13,679 nucleotides of DNA, from positions 1 through 13,679 of the forward strand of contig CAKRKO010000076.1 in NCBI GenBank assembly GCA_934358495.1, in the 5' to 3' direction. A model generated the notes under the pieces. The model had not been told where the DNA came from, ran no database searches, and saw only the letters and a list, made by a program, of their open reading frames with translations. This document shows, in pieces, positions 13,664-13,679 of the stretch (positions within the stretch are counted from its first letter, which is position 1; the number at the start of each line of letters is the position of its first letter). The position numbers were made by a program, and so were the translations under genes. Source of the DNA: an uncultured Eubacterium sp. GTDB lineage: Bacteria; Bacillota; Clostridia; Lachnospirales; Lachnospiraceae.

Positions 13664-13679
13664 ATGGCTAAATATTCTT
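13664..13679 (+). CDS. start of an IS3-family transposase orfA, partial
   Basis: ATG at 13664 opens a frame reading MAKYS before the window ends, preceded by GGAGG 11 nt upstream. Only five residues are visible, so the call rests on the adjoining IS-like terminal repeat and on MAKYS being a frequent IS150-group OrfA N-terminus. In this family OrfA carries a helix-turn-helix and OrfB, made by frameshifting, carries the DDE catalytic domain. Confidence 0.55.

Larger units (their letters stand above)
13607..13679 (+). mobile_element. left end of an IS3-family (IS150-like) insertion sequence, cut by the window edge
   Basis: TGTACCGACCCCC at 13607 begins what looks like an IS3-family terminal inverted repeat, starting with the canonical TG and resembling the IS150-type ends (TGTAC-GACCCC...GTTAGAC) seen in Clostridia. 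A start codon with a ribosome binding site for a protein beginning MAKYS, a common start of IS3 orfA proteins, follows within 60 bp. The right end, target duplication and transposase body lie outside, so completeness is unknown. It sits about 70 bp after the last operon gene and does not interrupt it. Confidence 0.72.

Noticed and set aside
1..13679. CRISPR arrays, tRNA or rRNA genes, prophage or toxin-antitoxin modules
   Set aside because: No regularly spaced repeats, no tRNA cloverleaf or rRNA-like sequence, and no small gene pairs of that kind were seen in reading either strand by eye.

Overview
The window looks like a chromosomal segment of an anaerobic, moderately AT-rich Firmicute, most likely a gut-type Lachnospiraceae (Clostridia). 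The basis is strong AGGAGG-type ribosome binding sites, codon use typical of that group, a DRE-TIM aldolase / MATE / Crp-Fnr neighbourhood, and the left end of an IS3-family (IS150-like) element at the right edge. The family placement is inference from overall look, not from a search.

Layout. 1-342 is AT-rich and non-coding, with a possible leftward promoter at the extreme left and a rightward promoter plus an 11-bp inverted repeat before the first gene. 343-1317 encodes a DRE-TIM aldolase-type protein, which ends at a strong bidirectional terminator shared with the convergent MATE exporter gene (1381-2700, minus). The MATE gene lies 16 bp downstream of a Crp/Fnr-family regulator gene (2717-3295, minus), and the two probably form an operon. 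A 279-bp divergent intergenic region (3296-3574) carries several palindromes that are good operator candidates.

From 3575 to 13536 nine genes run rightwards with short gaps and read as one catabolic operon. They encode a CitF-like CoA-transferase, a CitE-like C-C lyase, an M24-fold ('Xaa-Pro peptidase-like') protein whose five metal-ligand positions all appear replaced, a complete TRAP transporter (DctP lipoprotein, DctQ, DctM), two different D-isomer 2-hydroxyacid dehydrogenases, and a malic enzyme. The TRAP system would import a carboxylate. CitF and CitE would activate it as a thioester and split it. The dehydrogenases would interconvert 2-oxo- and 2-hydroxy-acids, and the malic enzyme would deliver pyruvate and reducing equivalents. 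The citrate lyase partner genes (citD acyl carrier protein, citC, citX, citG) are absent from the window and the order is F-E rather than D-E-F. The system may therefore work with free CoA rather than ACP, on a substrate that is not citrate. The substrate cannot be read from sequence alone.

After the operon, 13607 to the end holds the left terminus of an IS3-family element. Its terminal sequence folds into a long hairpin that buries the transposase ribosome binding site, and the transposase reading frame starts at 13664 and runs off the window.

The best candidates for something undescribed are the ACP-less CitF/CitE pair combined with the non-canonical M24 protein and TRAP importer, and the putative Crp/Fnr operator pair in front of them.
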